Shown piece after piece: positions 1 to 9,922 of a stretch of 64,000 nucleotides of DNA (positions are counted from its first letter, which is position 1; each line of letters begins with the position of its first letter). The notes under the pieces are model-generated. The model was not told where the DNA came from. It made no database searches and saw nothing but the letters and a program-made list of their open reading frames with translations. Made by a program: the position numbers and the translations under genes. Source of the stretch: Fontibacter flavus (GTDB lineage: Bacteria; Bacteroidota; Bacteroidia; Cytophagales; Cyclobacteriaceae); NCBI RefSeq assembly GCF_042432905.1, contig NZ_JBHLWI010000003.1, positions 6,968 to 70,967 of the forward strand, written 5' to 3'.

Positions 1-361
1 CTGGACAATCCATTTTTATGTTGTGCCTTTCGGGTGATCAAGAATTATCATCATTCATGACCACATTTTCAAAAACCAGGCCAATTTCATACAACTATTT
101 GTTTATCAGTTGTTTATTGAAAAAAAAATAAAACCTCCTGAAAAACCATCAGGAAACCATCTCCTGTCGGCATTTTAGACTTTTAACATGTTTAATAGGA
201 TTGTTTAACTTTCAGTATGATTTCAGCATATTATTTTAAACAAAATCATTTTTAACAATTCAATAACAATTTTCTTTGGTTATTTTAATAGGAATCAGAT
301 AGTTTTAAAAACAATTTGTTTACTTAAAACTTCTTTTAATTCACATTTTAAATCTTTGCGC
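1..361. other. Non-coding leader before first gene
   Basis: No open reading frame with coding character is seen on either strand. The stretch is AT-rich, as expected for a Bacteroidota promoter region. A short dyad (CCTGA near 138 and TCAGG near 153) is present, but its flanking bases do not give a convincing terminator for a gene on either strand. The promoter of the following gene is presumably in the last 100 bases. Confidence 0.5.
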
Positions 362-3300
362 ATGAAACAACATTTACGAATGTTCCTGTATCTGATCTGC
401 TTTATATGGTTAGGCACAGATTTATCACATGCCCAAAACCTTGTTTCTTGGAACTTTGCCGACGAACCCGGCAACCAGGAATTTACAATAGGGACGGGCT
501 CTGACAACATCATTCCTCTGAATTTTACAAGAGGTGATGGATTATCCGCAAATACAGGAGGAGAATCTTTGAATTCATCTTCCTGGCCTGGAGAAGGGAA
601 CAAGTATTTGTCTTTTGGTTTTTTGGTCTCAGAAGGCTATCAGGTAAAGCTTAGTAACCTGGTCATCAAAACCAGATCTTCCGGTACAGGTCCTGGTAAC
701 CTTGCCCTTCGCTCTTCTTTAGATGGTTTTGTTAGTGATTTGGCCACTTGGTCCCAAGTCGGAACTGCTGATAACACCCAGACCATCGAGCTCTCTTCTC
801 TTCCCAATCTTCTAGGTGAAGTAGAGTTTAGGATTTATGCAGTAAGTACTGTTTCGGCTGGCGGAGGAACTTTAGCCGCTACCGGCACTTTCCGCGTTAC
901 CAATTTCTCTACAAATGGAACCGGATTCAATGGAACAGTTAGCTTGGTAGGTGAAGATCCTATCGATCCAGAACCAATCGCCTCAACTTTGGCCCAGTGG
1001 GATTTTGTAGGTGAGCCAGGAAACCAGGCTTTTACTTCTGGAACTGGAAGCGATCAGGTCAGTGCCAACAACTTTACCAGAGGCGCAGGATTAGTAGCTG
1101 GTGCGGCTAATAACTCCATCAGCAGTTCATCATGGTCAATTACTGACCTGAATGACTATTATACTTTTGGTTTTGAAGTCGAAGAAGGCTTTGAAGTTGA
1201 ACTTGAGGAACTCATTTTGGCAACAAGGTCCTCTGCAGCCGGCCCTGGTAGCCTTGCTCTAAGATACAATGGCGATGGTTTTACTGAAAATATTGCCACC
1301 TGGACCAACACCGGTACAGCTTTCAGCAATGAAAAAATAGACCTGAGCAATCTTGGTAAACTTACTGGTCCTGTTGAATTCCGAATAGTTTTAAATGAAG
1401 ATGTCAGAGCAGACGGTGCCGCTGGAAGTATACAGTCAGGAGGTACATTAAGAGTGGCCAACTTTGCTGAAGGAGGAAGTGTATTCAGCCCTGTGAGATT
1501 TACGGGAATCCTTTCGGCAATTCCTGTGCAAGAACCTGAGCCTATTGTAAATTGGAATTTCACTGGAGAACCCGGCAATCAAATAAGTACTGCTGCCGAT
1601 TTTGAAGCAAATGGTTTGGTAGCTTTGGACTTTACCAGAGGAGCAGGCATCAATGCTGCAAGTGCCAATAATTCCATCAGTTCAAATGGATGGAATACCG
1701 GAGATGACCGATACTTCAGTTTTGGATTTAGCATAGCACCTGATAAACTTGTTGATTTGAGCGCTATACAGATAGGCACCAGATCATCTGGGACAGGTCC
1801 TAGGGATATGGCCTTGCTTTACAGTGGTGATGGATTCCAGCAACCGATCGCATCTTGGACGCAATCCAACAATGCATTTGATAATTTTGAATTTGACCTT
1901 TCTGGATTGAACAATCTTTCCGGAACGGTAGAATTCAGAATTGTTTCGACAAGTAATATATCCTCGAATGATGGAACTGTCGCTTCTACTGGAACTTTCA
2001 GGGTAACGAACTTCTTCCCTGCCAATGTGGGTACCACCTTCATAGGAATTGTAAAAGATCTGGATGGCGTTTCGGTACCAACCTTAACTCCAAGTACAAG
2101 TACTTTGAACTTTGGAAGCATTTCTTTGAATCAGGCCTCCCCTATCCTTTCTTATGAGTTAGCAGCCATGAATCTAAACGGTCCTGTTATTGTCACAGCT
2201 CCTGAAAACACCCTTATTTCCAAGGACGGAGAGGAATATACAGGCACTTTAGAGTTTTCAATTGTCGAGTTGAGTACTGCAAGTACCATTTTCGTTAAAA
2301 TAAACGAATTGCTTGAAGGGACCATTTCAGGTAACATCATCCATAGTACCGCTGGTACTATCCCGGTCAATGTTGCACTAAGTGGAACTATATTCGATCC
2401 TTTCAACATCTCCGAAAACTTCAACGAGGCATGTGCGTCAGGTGGATTACCTACCGGCTGGTCTGCCGTCAGCGTCCTAGGAAATCAGATTTGGGCATGT
2501 ACCACATTTGGCAGGGCAGGTACAACCCCTACTGCCAGTGCTCCTAGCGGTTTACAGATTAATGGATTTGCAGCAGGAGGACAATTGAATGAAGATTGGT
2601 TGATCACTCCTGCTTATGATTTAAGCGACTATGATTTTCCATTATTGTCATTCTGGAGCCGAGTAGCATTTACTGGTCCTAGATTGAAACTGATGGTTTC
2701 AACAGATTATGTTGACGGCGATCCTAATTTGGCCACCTGGACTGAGTTGAGTGACCGATTTGCCAATGGCGATACCTGGACATCTTCAGGGGAAATCAAC
2801 CTCTCTGCCTTCAAGGCTGATAATGTAAGAATCGCATTCGTCTATACCTCCTCTCCGGAAACAAATGCGGCCAGATGGACCTTGGATGACTTTGCCTTGA
2901 CCAATTCACAGACTGCTCCTGCTCCTTTCCTGAGCAATAATATCGGCAATGTGGATTACTGGCATTTCGGCATCATCCCTTCAGGTACAGTATCTTCCAT
3001 TACCAGGAGCTTCAATTTCTCATTGAGTGATGCTATTGGAGATCTGACCATCTCAGCGGGAGAAGGTTTTGAACTGTCCAAGAACGGTATAGACTTTTCA
3101 AATTCCCTGACTTATGATGCAACATCAGCTAATGGAAACAATACCGTAACCATCCGTTTTGCACCGACAGCCGCAGGTGCATTCAGTAGCCCGATCACTT
3201 TTGAAAGTGGGGATATTTTGGTAAGACGTGGATATGTCACTGGCGCAACTGTTGAAAGGGACGAAACCTTTGATGTAGTTACATGGAATGTGGAATGGTT

Positions 3301-4879
3301 TGGATCAACCGCATCCGGTCAGGGTCCTACGAATGTGGACCAGCAACTTCAAAATGTTAAAACTATCATAGAAGACCTTGATGCCGATGTATACGCTTTT
3401 CAGGAAATCACCAGCTTCGAAAAATTCAATGAGCTTGCTAATGCATTGGAAGGCTATGAGGGACTTGTTTCCCCTGCCGTCTCCCAAGGACCTGATGCAT
3501 TTGAAACAGGCCAGAAACTAACCTTCCTTTATAAAAAGGAAACCGTAGAACTGATCAAAACCAAGGTTCTCTTGGAAGGTGTGCAGCCAGAGGACTTGGT
3601 AGGTTACCCTGCACCTCCAGATAGATTCTGGGCTAGTGGCAGATTGCCATTCTTGATGGAAGTCAAGGCAAACATCAATGGAGTCCAGCAATATGTAAAC
3701 CTGGTCAATGTACATACCCGCTCGAATGGCGGTGGAGAGAGTGCTGCCAATCCAAGATATGCTATGAGAAGATATGATGTAAATGTGCTGAAAGATTCAT
3801 TAGATCAGTACTATGGTAATGTACCGTTGATCTTATTGGGGGACTTTAATGATGATTTGGATGAAACTGTCGCTGATCAGTTTGCGGCAACAGTAAATAC
3901 TTCCGAAACATCTTTTATCAATTACATTAATGACCCTGAAAACTACGTACCGGTTTCTTTGACTTTGAGCAATGCAGGGTTGCGCAGCTTCCCGACTTTC
4001 GAAAATGTCATTGACCATATTATTGTGTCTGATGAGATGAGAGAAAATTGGCTGGTTAACTCGGAAAGAATTATCGCACCATTTGATTTGGTAAACAATT
4101 ATTCCTCAACCACCTCAGACCATATACCTGTCAAAGCTAGGTTCAGCCTACGATGCGACATCATTCCTGCCCAGATTATCGGAGATTCCGAATTGTGTTT
4201 TGGTCAAAACACCCTCAATCTGATTCTTGTTGGCGGTGAATATGCCGAAGTTTTGGGATGGGAGGTTTCTGAAGATGCAGGACAAAGCTGGAACAGAATT
4301 CCTGAAACAGAAGGAATGACCTCCATTTCACTGGAAAATTTACGAGTGGATGCATCCTTCAGAGCAGTATTGCGCTCGAATCTTTGCCAAGCGAATACTG
4401 AATCGTTTGAAGTAAGTATACAATCCTTGCCAGAACCGGTCATTTTATTTGAGGCAGGATATCTGATCAGCATTGAAGGTGATTATGTATACCATTGGTT
4501 CAAAGACGATGTGTTGATTGCCACTACGAGTGAAAACAGAATCAGAATTCAAGGAACTGGAAATTACAGGGTGACAATTGAAAATGCCCTCGGATGCCAG
4601 GCTGTTTCCGAAACTTTCAGATTCCCAAGACAGCTACAGTCGAACAGTATCAGGGTGTACCCTAACCCAAGTAGCTACATTGTCTCTGTCATCATCAGAA
4701 ATGCTGAAGGAATGACAAATATTGAACTGAGAACATCCGCTGGATCAAGAATTCAAAACATTCTTACAGATTCAGGATATGCCGAATTTGATGTCTCAAC
4801 GTTGACAAAAGGCATATACCTCATTGTCATCACCGACCAATTTGGCCAATCTGTTGTAGAAAGATTAATCGTTGATTAA
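362..4879 (+). CDS. Secreted T9SS cargo with endonuclease/exonuclease/phosphatase domain
   Basis: Large exported protein of 1505 residues. The ATG at 362 is preferred over the TTG at 356, because it starts directly on a signal peptide ending near SHAQ (residue 25). Three homologous ~180-residue beta-rich repeats follow (about 26-195, 210-390, 395-570), each with an EPGNQ motif and an FTRG motif. An Ig-like segment, a choice-of-anchor J-like domain (about 680-850) and another Ig-like segment precede an endonuclease/exonuclease/phosphatase domain (about 966-1261) with WNVEW, FQEI, GDFND and SDHIP motifs, so the metal-binding and catalytic residues look intact. A further Ig-like segment and a type A T9SS sorting domain starting at VYPNPSS (about 1431) close the protein. 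Related proteins are called extracellular nucleases or phosphoesterases; the substrate is not known. It appears monocistronic. Confidence 0.85.
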   Translation: MKQHLRMFLYLICFIWLGTDLSHAQNLVSWNFADEPGNQEFTIGTGSDNIIPLNFTRGDGLSANTGGESLNSSSWPGEGNKYLSFGFLVSEGYQVKLSNLVIKTRSSGTGPGNLALRSSLDGFVSDLATWSQVGTADNTQTIELSSLPNLLGEVEFRIYAVSTVSAGGGTLAATGTFRVTNFSTNGTGFNGTVSLVGEDPIDPEPIASTLAQWDFVGEPGNQAFTSGTGSDQVSANNFTRGAGLVAGAANNSISSSSWSITDLNDYYTFGFEVEEGFEVELEELILATRSSAAGPGSLALRYNGDGFTENIATWTNTGTAFSNEKIDLSNLGKLTGPVEFRIVLNEDVRADGAAGSIQSGGTLRVANFAEGGSVFSPVRFTGILSAIPVQEPEPIVNWNFTGEPGNQISTAADFEANGLVALDFTRGAGINAASANNSISSNGWNTGDDRYFSFGFSIAPDKLVDLSAIQIGTRSSGTGPRDMALLYSGDGFQQPIASWTQSNNAFDNFEFDLSGLNNLSGTVEFRIVSTSNISSNDGTVASTGTFRVTNFFPANVGTTFIGIVKDLDGVSVPTLTPSTSTLNFGSISLNQASPILSYELAAMNLNGPVIVTAPENTLISKDGEEYTGTLEFSIVELSTASTIFVKINELLEGTISGNIIHSTAGTIPVNVALSGTIFDPFNISENFNEACASGGLPTGWSAVSVLGNQIWACTTFGRAGTTPTASAPSGLQINGFAAGGQLNEDWLITPAYDLSDYDFPLLSFWSRVAFTGPRLKLMVSTDYVDGDPNLATWTELSDRFANGDTWTSSGEINLSAFKADNVRIAFVYTSSPETNAARWTLDDFALTNSQTAPAPFLSNNIGNVDYWHFGIIPSGTVSSITRSFNFSLSDAIGDLTISAGEGFELSKNGIDFSNSLTYDATSANGNNTVTIRFAPTAAGAFSSPITFESGDILVRRGYVTGATVERDETFDVVTWNVEWFGSTASGQGPTNVDQQLQNVKTIIEDLDADVYAFQEITSFEKFNELANALEGYEGLVSPAVSQGPDAFETGQKLTFLYKKETVELIKTKVLLEGVQPEDLVGYPAPPDRFWASGRLPFLMEVKANINGVQQYVNLVNVHTRSNGGGESAANPRYAMRRYDVNVLKDSLDQYYGNVPLILLGDFNDDLDETVADQFAATVNTSETSFINYINDPENYVPVSLTLSNAGLRSFPTFENVIDHIIVSDEMRENWLVNSERIIAPFDLVNNYSSTTSDHIPVKARFSLRCDIIPAQIIGDSELCFGQNTLNLILVGGEYAEVLGWEVSEDAGQSWNRIPETEGMTSISLENLRVDASFRAVLRSNLCQANTESFEVSIQSLPEPVILFEAGYLISIEGDYVYHWFKDDVLIATTSENRIRIQGTGNYRVTIENALGCQAVSETFRFPRQLQSNSIRVYPNPSSYIVSVIIRNAEGMTNIELRTSAGSRIQNILTDSGYAEFDVSTLTKGIYLIVITDQFGQSVVERLIVD

Positions 4880-4902
4880 TTAATCATTGTACCTCTTCTT
4901 AG

Positions 4903-4938
4903 AGAAGCTGTTCCATTCGGGGCAGCTTCTTTTTTTTT
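4903..4938 (+). terminator. Rho-independent terminator
   Basis: GAAGCTG and CAGCTTC form a 7-bp stem around an 11-base loop, followed by a run of T. It lies about 25 bases after the stop codon of the secreted nuclease gene. Confidence 0.85.
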
Positions 4939-5065
4939 GAATAGTTTTCTGTTTCATGCTAAAATTTAATAGTACAAGTACTGTTTACTTTAATCCAAAT
5001 TATCTGTCTTTTGGGCTTCCTTTCGTCAAAATTTGTTTTCTTTGCACTGCACAAACCCAGTTGCG

Positions 5066-6217
5066 ATGTCCCCATTTGAAGATATAAGACCTTATTACGA
5101 TACAGAAGTAAACCAAGCAATCCGGCAGATCATTGATCACCCCATGCTGAAATCAATGATGAATTTTACATTTCCAGAACAAGCTGACGAATACTGGAAA
5201 GACCTGATGTTGCATTGTCACTCTATCCGGGATTTCCAGATCAACTTTATTTACCCTGGAGTCCAGAAGGTATTGGAAAAAAGTTCCGATGGGCTGAGTA
5301 CTTCCGGATTTGAAAAACTGGATAAAAGCACTTCTTATCTTTTTATCTCTAACCATCGGGACATCATATTGGACACCTCTCTTCTCAATGCCTGTCTTTA
5401 TGAGAAAGGGTTATTCATGACCACTTCGGCTATTGGTGACAACCTGATCCAAAAGCCCTTCCTGAAGCATCTGTCCCGGTTGACCAGAAATTTTGTTATC
5501 AAAAGGGGCTTGCCTGCAAGAGAGTTATTGGAGAGCTCCAAATTGGTGTCATCGTACATCAGGCATTCACTGCTTCGGGAAAACAGGTCAGTTTGGATAG
5601 CCCAAAGAGAAGGAAGAACCAAAGACGGAAATGACCAGACGCATAAGGGTGTGCTGAAAATGATCTCTATGGCTGCTGACCCTAAAGAAAACTTTTTGGA
5701 TTATTTCCAAAGGTTAAATGTAGTGCCGGTAAGCATTTCTTATGAATATGATCCAACGGATATTCTAAAAATGCCCGAACTCTTGGCCAAGGCAAGACAA
5801 GAGACCTATGTCAAAGGAGAAAATGAAGATTTTAAAACTTTGCTCAGTGGCATTATTGGTCAGAAAAAAAGGATTCATATCCATATTGGGGATATTCTGA
5901 CTGACGGCATTGAGAAAATCAAAAAGGATGTCTCCGGTCAGGTCAAACAGTTGCAGGCTTTGGCAGACCTCATTGATGAACAGATCATTTTGGGATATAA
6001 ATTATGGCCCACCAAATATATTGCCCACGACCTATTGATGAATTCCGATCAATTTGCATCCGAATATACCCCAGAGCAAAAAGCCTTATTTGAGGCACGA
6101 TTTAGGAGAGGTGTGGACCAAAATGATGAAACAGCGATAAAGAGCTACCTTTCCATGTATGCCAATCCTGTGATCAATCAGAAGAAGATTATGGAAGAAA
6201 TGAAAGGGATAACCTAA
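5066..6217 (+). CDS. PlsC/PlsB-like glycerolipid acyltransferase
   Basis: Predicted 1-acylglycerol-3-phosphate or related acyltransferase of membrane lipid synthesis, 383 residues. ATG 5066 (MSPFEDIRP) is preferred over the in-frame TTG at 5033. The NHRD motif near residue 95 corresponds to the acyltransferase histidine/aspartate block. The spacing to the next Asp is five residues (HRDIILD) rather than the classical HX4D, with an Asp also directly after HR. A QREGRTKDG segment near residue 180 resembles the downstream glycerophosphate-binding block. Proteins of this length and motif layout are common in Bacteroidota and are annotated as acyltransferases. Substrate specificity cannot be read from the sequence. 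No neighbour gene suggests a special role. Confidence 0.7.
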   Translation: MSPFEDIRPYYDTEVNQAIRQIIDHPMLKSMMNFTFPEQADEYWKDLMLHCHSIRDFQINFIYPGVQKVLEKSSDGLSTSGFEKLDKSTSYLFISNHRDIILDTSLLNACLYEKGLFMTTSAIGDNLIQKPFLKHLSRLTRNFVIKRGLPARELLESSKLVSSYIRHSLLRENRSVWIAQREGRTKDGNDQTHKGVLKMISMAADPKENFLDYFQRLNVVPVSISYEYDPTDILKMPELLAKARQETYVKGENEDFKTLLSGIIGQKKRIHIHIGDILTDGIEKIKKDVSGQVKQLQALADLIDEQIILGYKLWPTKYIAHDLLMNSDQFASEYTPEQKALFEARFRRGVDQNDETAIKSYLSMYANPVINQKKIMEEMKGIT

Positions 6218-6263
6218 ATAGAAGGGACACCATTGCATTACTTCTAAAGAAAAGTCATCAGGA

Positions 6264-6312
6264 ATCCTGAAATTCCTAAGTTTTAAAGATGGATGTTCAG
6301 GATGCCTTTTTT
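6264..6312 (+). terminator. Probable terminator with long loop
   Basis: ATCCTGAA and TTCAGGAT pair perfectly over 8 bp around a 24-base loop, followed by GCC and a T6 run. It lies 47 bases after the acyltransferase stop. The long loop lowers confidence. Confidence 0.5.
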
Positions 6313-6504
6313 CATAGAATAACATAAGTGACATGAACCATTTTTACTTTCATGGCTAAAACAAACTTTTTTCCATCCTTACAAACTCTTAGTAAATAAG
6401 GATAAAAATATCTGAATATTACTTGTAACTTAGTATTTTTAGAATTAGTACAATTTCTTTTTAAATTATAATAAAAGTATTTAAAAGAAAAGTAAACCAG
6501 CAAC

Positions 6505-8898
6505 ATGAAATCCAACTACCAAGGCATTTTTGACATCACTCCGATTCCAATTTGGATTGAGGATTTTTCAGAAATTAAAAAAGCCCTCTTTGATGAAGGG
6601 CTGATAGGAAAAACGTCTGAAGAAATTGGTGATTTTTTTGAAAAGTATCCTGAAAAATTGGAATGGTTGACTCAAAAACTTAGGATTAAAGATATCAATC
6701 AGGCCTGCCTTGAACTACACCAAGCTGATTCGAAAAGTGAATTGTTGGAGCATTTCCATCAATTCATAACTCCAGAAGTTATCAAGTCAATCAAAGAACA
6801 ATTTATCGCCATTTGTTCAGGCACTGATAATTTCCAAACCGAAAGTAGGATCAAAACACTGAAAGGGGACTTTAAGGACATCAAACTGTCCTGGAGAGCG
6901 GAACCCGGATATGAAGAAAGTCTTGAGAGTGTCATTGTAATCACAGAGGATATCACATCATTTAAAAGTATCAATAAAGCCCTGGAGGAAAGAAGTCGAT
7001 TTATCCAAACCATATTTCAACAAATCCCAATAGGCATTGCTGTCAATAAAATATCAGATGGCAAAACCATCCTGGTCAACGACAACTTCATTTCCATATA
7101 TGGCTGGCCGGAGTCAGTTTTGGACAATGTAGACAGTTTTTTTGATCATGTTTATCCAGATCCAGTCCAACGTGACCAGATCAAAACAAGAATATTAAAA
7201 GACATTGAAAGTGGTGATCCCTCCAAGATGCATTGGACAAATGTGGAAATCACTACGCAAAAAGGGGAGAAAAAATGGGTAACGGCCACTAATATCCCTT
7301 TATACGATCAAGATCTGATGATTTCAACAGTGTATGATGAAACAGAATTGTTCTTCACCAAGGAAGACCTGATTCATGAAAAAAACCTGCTCAGATCGCT
7401 GATTGACAATATTCCGGATTTAATTTATGTAAAAGATCTGGATTCAAAACATTTAATTGACAACAAAGCAAACCTGAATCTGTTTGGATCTAGTACAAGC
7501 GAAGTTCAGAAATCCGATCTTGAGCTATTTCCCAAGGAAATTGCAGAAAGTTTTATTGCCGATGATCAAAAGGTATTTCAGACCCAAGAACCGATCCTTC
7601 ATAAAGAGGAACTTATTTTTGACAGGGAACGTAATGAAATATGGCTTTCTACATCTAAAATACCCTTGATTGATCAAAATACCGGTAAAACAAAGGGATT
7701 GGTAGGTGTTTCACGAGACATTACCCAAGACAAAAAGAGAGAATTGGCACTTTTGCATAAAAGCAAACTTCTGGAAGCCGTAGGAGAGGTGAACCGAATT
7801 CTCCTTGCCAATGAAAATTGGAAAAAAGCTTTGGATCCCATTCTTGAAATTCTCGGCAGTACTATTTTTGCAGATAGGGCCTACTTTTTTGAAAACTTCA
7901 TTGAAGAAAAATCAGGTAAACTTTTCACGAGTCAGATAGCGGAATGGACAAATGGCAAAGTTAGCAAGGAAATTGACAACCCTGATTATAAAGCGATTGA
8001 ACTTGATCAACATCCCATTTTTTTGAATGCCATAGAAACAAAAAGGTGCTTTTATAAACTTACTAAAGAAACATCAGGGGAAACAAAAAAAATACTTGAA
8101 GAACAGGGTATAGTCACCCTTTTACAAATCCCGATATTCTTGGGCAATGACTTCTATGGCTACCTGGGTTTTGATGATTGCTTTGAAGAAAAAAAATGGA
8201 CAAAAGAAGACATTTCTTTTCTTCAAACTGCCAGTGCCAACCTGGCAATTGCCATTGGTAGACAAAATACATTTTCTCAGTTAGAGGAATCTCAGCATCA
8301 GTATAAGGAACTATTCCAGCTTTCTCCCCTACCAAAATGGGTTTATAATTCTGAGACATTTAAGATACTTGATGCCAATGAAGCAGCCATTTCTCATTAT
8401 GGTTACAGTCATGAAGAATTCCTCAAAATGAAACTAACGGACTTCCAGATACAGGAAGAACCCATGTTTTTGGAAAGAGAAATTACCCAAAAATTAAAAA
8501 ACAATTCCTCTTTTCTTGCTGAAGAAATCCATAGACACAAAAAGAAAAATGATGAAATCATTTTTGTAGAGACAAAAAGTAAAGCATTGAAATTTCATGG
8601 CTTAAATGCTATGGTGATTACCGCCAATGATATTACCTTTAGGAAAAGATACCTGGAGACAATTGAAAAGCAAAATATCAGATTAAAAGAAATAGCTTGG
8701 ATGCAATCGCATGTTGTAAGAGCTCCTCTTGCAAGATTGATGGGACTCATTCATTTGATTGAAAACAACCAAGATCAATTTCTCCCAATTGAAAGTGAAG
8801 AGCTAAATCAATTGATTTTAGCTACAGCCCAAGAGTTGGATGGTATCATTAAGGATATAATTAAAAAATCTGAACAAATTAAACTTGATGAAATTTAA
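6505..8898 (+). CDS. PAS/GAF sensor with DHp domain but no ATPase domain
   Basis: Cytoplasmic multi-domain sensor of 797 residues without membrane segments. Visible order: an N-terminal PAS-like region (about 1-150), a second PAS (about 157-285), a third (about 290-415, starting at LIDNIPDLIYV), a GAF domain (about 425-595), a fourth PAS (about 605-720), then a short dimerisation/phosphoacceptor-like segment with SHVVRAPLARLMGL near residue 735. The protein stops about 60 residues after this His, so no HATPase_c domain (N, G1 or G2 boxes) is present. It therefore cannot autophosphorylate alone. The response regulator gene overlaps its 3' end, so the two are translationally coupled. It may bind a separate kinase or act as a phosphotransfer or scaffold protein. 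Confidence 0.8.
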   Translation: MKSNYQGIFDITPIPIWIEDFSEIKKALFDEGLIGKTSEEIGDFFEKYPEKLEWLTQKLRIKDINQACLELHQADSKSELLEHFHQFITPEVIKSIKEQFIAICSGTDNFQTESRIKTLKGDFKDIKLSWRAEPGYEESLESVIVITEDITSFKSINKALEERSRFIQTIFQQIPIGIAVNKISDGKTILVNDNFISIYGWPESVLDNVDSFFDHVYPDPVQRDQIKTRILKDIESGDPSKMHWTNVEITTQKGEKKWVTATNIPLYDQDLMISTVYDETELFFTKEDLIHEKNLLRSLIDNIPDLIYVKDLDSKHLIDNKANLNLFGSSTSEVQKSDLELFPKEIAESFIADDQKVFQTQEPILHKEELIFDRERNEIWLSTSKIPLIDQNTGKTKGLVGVSRDITQDKKRELALLHKSKLLEAVGEVNRILLANENWKKALDPILEILGSTIFADRAYFFENFIEEKSGKLFTSQIAEWTNGKVSKEIDNPDYKAIELDQHPIFLNAIETKRCFYKLTKETSGETKKILEEQGIVTLLQIPIFLGNDFYGYLGFDDCFEEKKWTKEDISFLQTASANLAIAIGRQNTFSQLEESQHQYKELFQLSPLPKWVYNSETFKILDANEAAISHYGYSHEEFLKMKLTDFQIQEEPMFLEREITQKLKNNSSFLAEEIHRHKKKNDEIIFVETKSKALKFHGLNAMVITANDITFRKRYLETIEKQNIRLKEIAWMQSHVVRAPLARLMGLIHLIENNQDQFLPIESEELNQLILATAQELDGIIKDIIKKSEQIKLDEI

Positions 8899-9316
8899 TA
8901 TAATCATCGTAGACGATGATCCCATCCTACTGATGATGCTAAAGATCCTGGTGAAGCAGACGGGACTACACCAGGAACCTGAATCCTTCACCAAACCGGC
9001 TGAAGCATTGGAATGGCTGTCTAATCATGATTCTGAAGGGCATCATCATTTGATCTTATTGGATATCCATATGCCTGAAATGAGCGGATGGCAATTTCTG
9101 GATCAGTTAAAAGCTTCCGTTACAAAAAGCAAAATCTATGTTGCGATGATCACCCCTTCAATAGCCTCAAGCGACAAGAATAAAGCCAAGGAATATAAAG
9201 AAGTAATTCTGTATCTGGAAAAAACCATCACAGAAGAATCTGTCGCGGACATCAAAAATCTCGTGGAGATAGCTCCTATATTGGAAGAGATTAACAGTAA
9301 CCCAAAAAAAATCTAA
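8888..9316 (+). CDS. Single-domain response regulator
   Basis: Stand-alone CheY-like receiver of 142 residues. ATG 8888 gives MKFNIIIVDDD; a TTG at 8885 is also in frame. Acidic pocket D9-D11, phosphoacceptor D59 in LLLDIHMPEMSGW, and a C-terminal Lys in LEKTI fit a functional receiver. No DNA-binding or enzymatic output domain is attached. It overlaps the end of the sensor gene by 11 bases, so the pair is almost certainly co-translated. Output is probably by protein-protein contact. Confidence 0.85.
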   Translation: MKFNIIIVDDDPILLMMLKILVKQTGLHQEPESFTKPAEALEWLSNHDSEGHHHLILLDIHMPEMSGWQFLDQLKASVTKSKIYVAMITPSIASSDKNKAKEYKEVILYLEKTITEESVADIKNLVEIAPILEEINSNPKKI

Positions 9317-9318
9317 TC

Positions 9319-9897
9319 ATGACCATTAGAACGCTGTTTGTTGCCCTTTTGGTCTTGGCTACTTTTACTACTTCTATTGCCCAAGAAAACAATGCCGTGG
9401 GAAAAATCAGTACACGGTTAGGCGATATTTATATTCTCCTATACGAAGAGACGCCCCATCACCGGGAAAGTTTTATCCAACTGGCATCATCAGGATATTG
9501 GGACTCCTTGACCTTCAATAGGGTGATTCCCAATTTTGTCGCTCAAGGAGGCTGCCCTGATACTGAAGAAGGATTCAATAATCCAGAATACCTCCTAGAT
9601 CCTGAAATCCTGCCAGAGCTAAAACATACCTATGGTGCTGTAGGTGCAGGTAGAGACGCCAATCCTGAAAAAATTTCGGCAAGATGCCAGTTTTACATTG
9701 TACAAAACAAAAATGGGTTGCATAGATTGGACGGTGACTATACTGTTTTTGGAGAGGTTATCCGGGGAATGGAAGTAGTAGACAGCATCGTCCATCAGAA
9801 AAGAGATGAGAAAGACCAACCGGTACAGGATATCCCTCTCAGAATAAGCATCCTTTACCTCAGCCCTTCTGAAGTCAATGACCTGAAAAACAAATAA
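9319..9897 (+). CDS. Secreted cyclophilin-type peptidyl-prolyl isomerase
   Basis: Predicted periplasmic or exported prolyl isomerase of 192 residues. A signal peptide covers about residues 1-22 (ends TSIAQ). The cyclophilin core follows, with FNRVIPNFVAQGG, a QFYIVQN block and GEVIRGMEVVD, all typical of the family. It begins 2 bases after the response regulator stop, so it may share that transcript, though a functional link is not obvious. Length and motif order match small bacterial cyclophilins. Confidence 0.9.
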   Translation: MTIRTLFVALLVLATFTTSIAQENNAVGKISTRLGDIYILLYEETPHHRESFIQLASSGYWDSLTFNRVIPNFVAQGGCPDTEEGFNNPEYLLDPEILPELKHTYGAVGAGRDANPEKISARCQFYIVQNKNGLHRLDGDYTVFGEVIRGMEVVDSIVHQKRDEKDQPVQDIPLRISILYLSPSEVNDLKNK

Positions 9898-9922
9898 ACT
9901 AATCCTTTTAATCTACCGCATC

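Noticed and set aside
130..160. Short dyad CCTGA/TCAGG as a terminator
   Set aside because: The T-rich side lies in the orientation of a minus-strand gene, but no such gene exists to the right; stem is only 5-6 bp.
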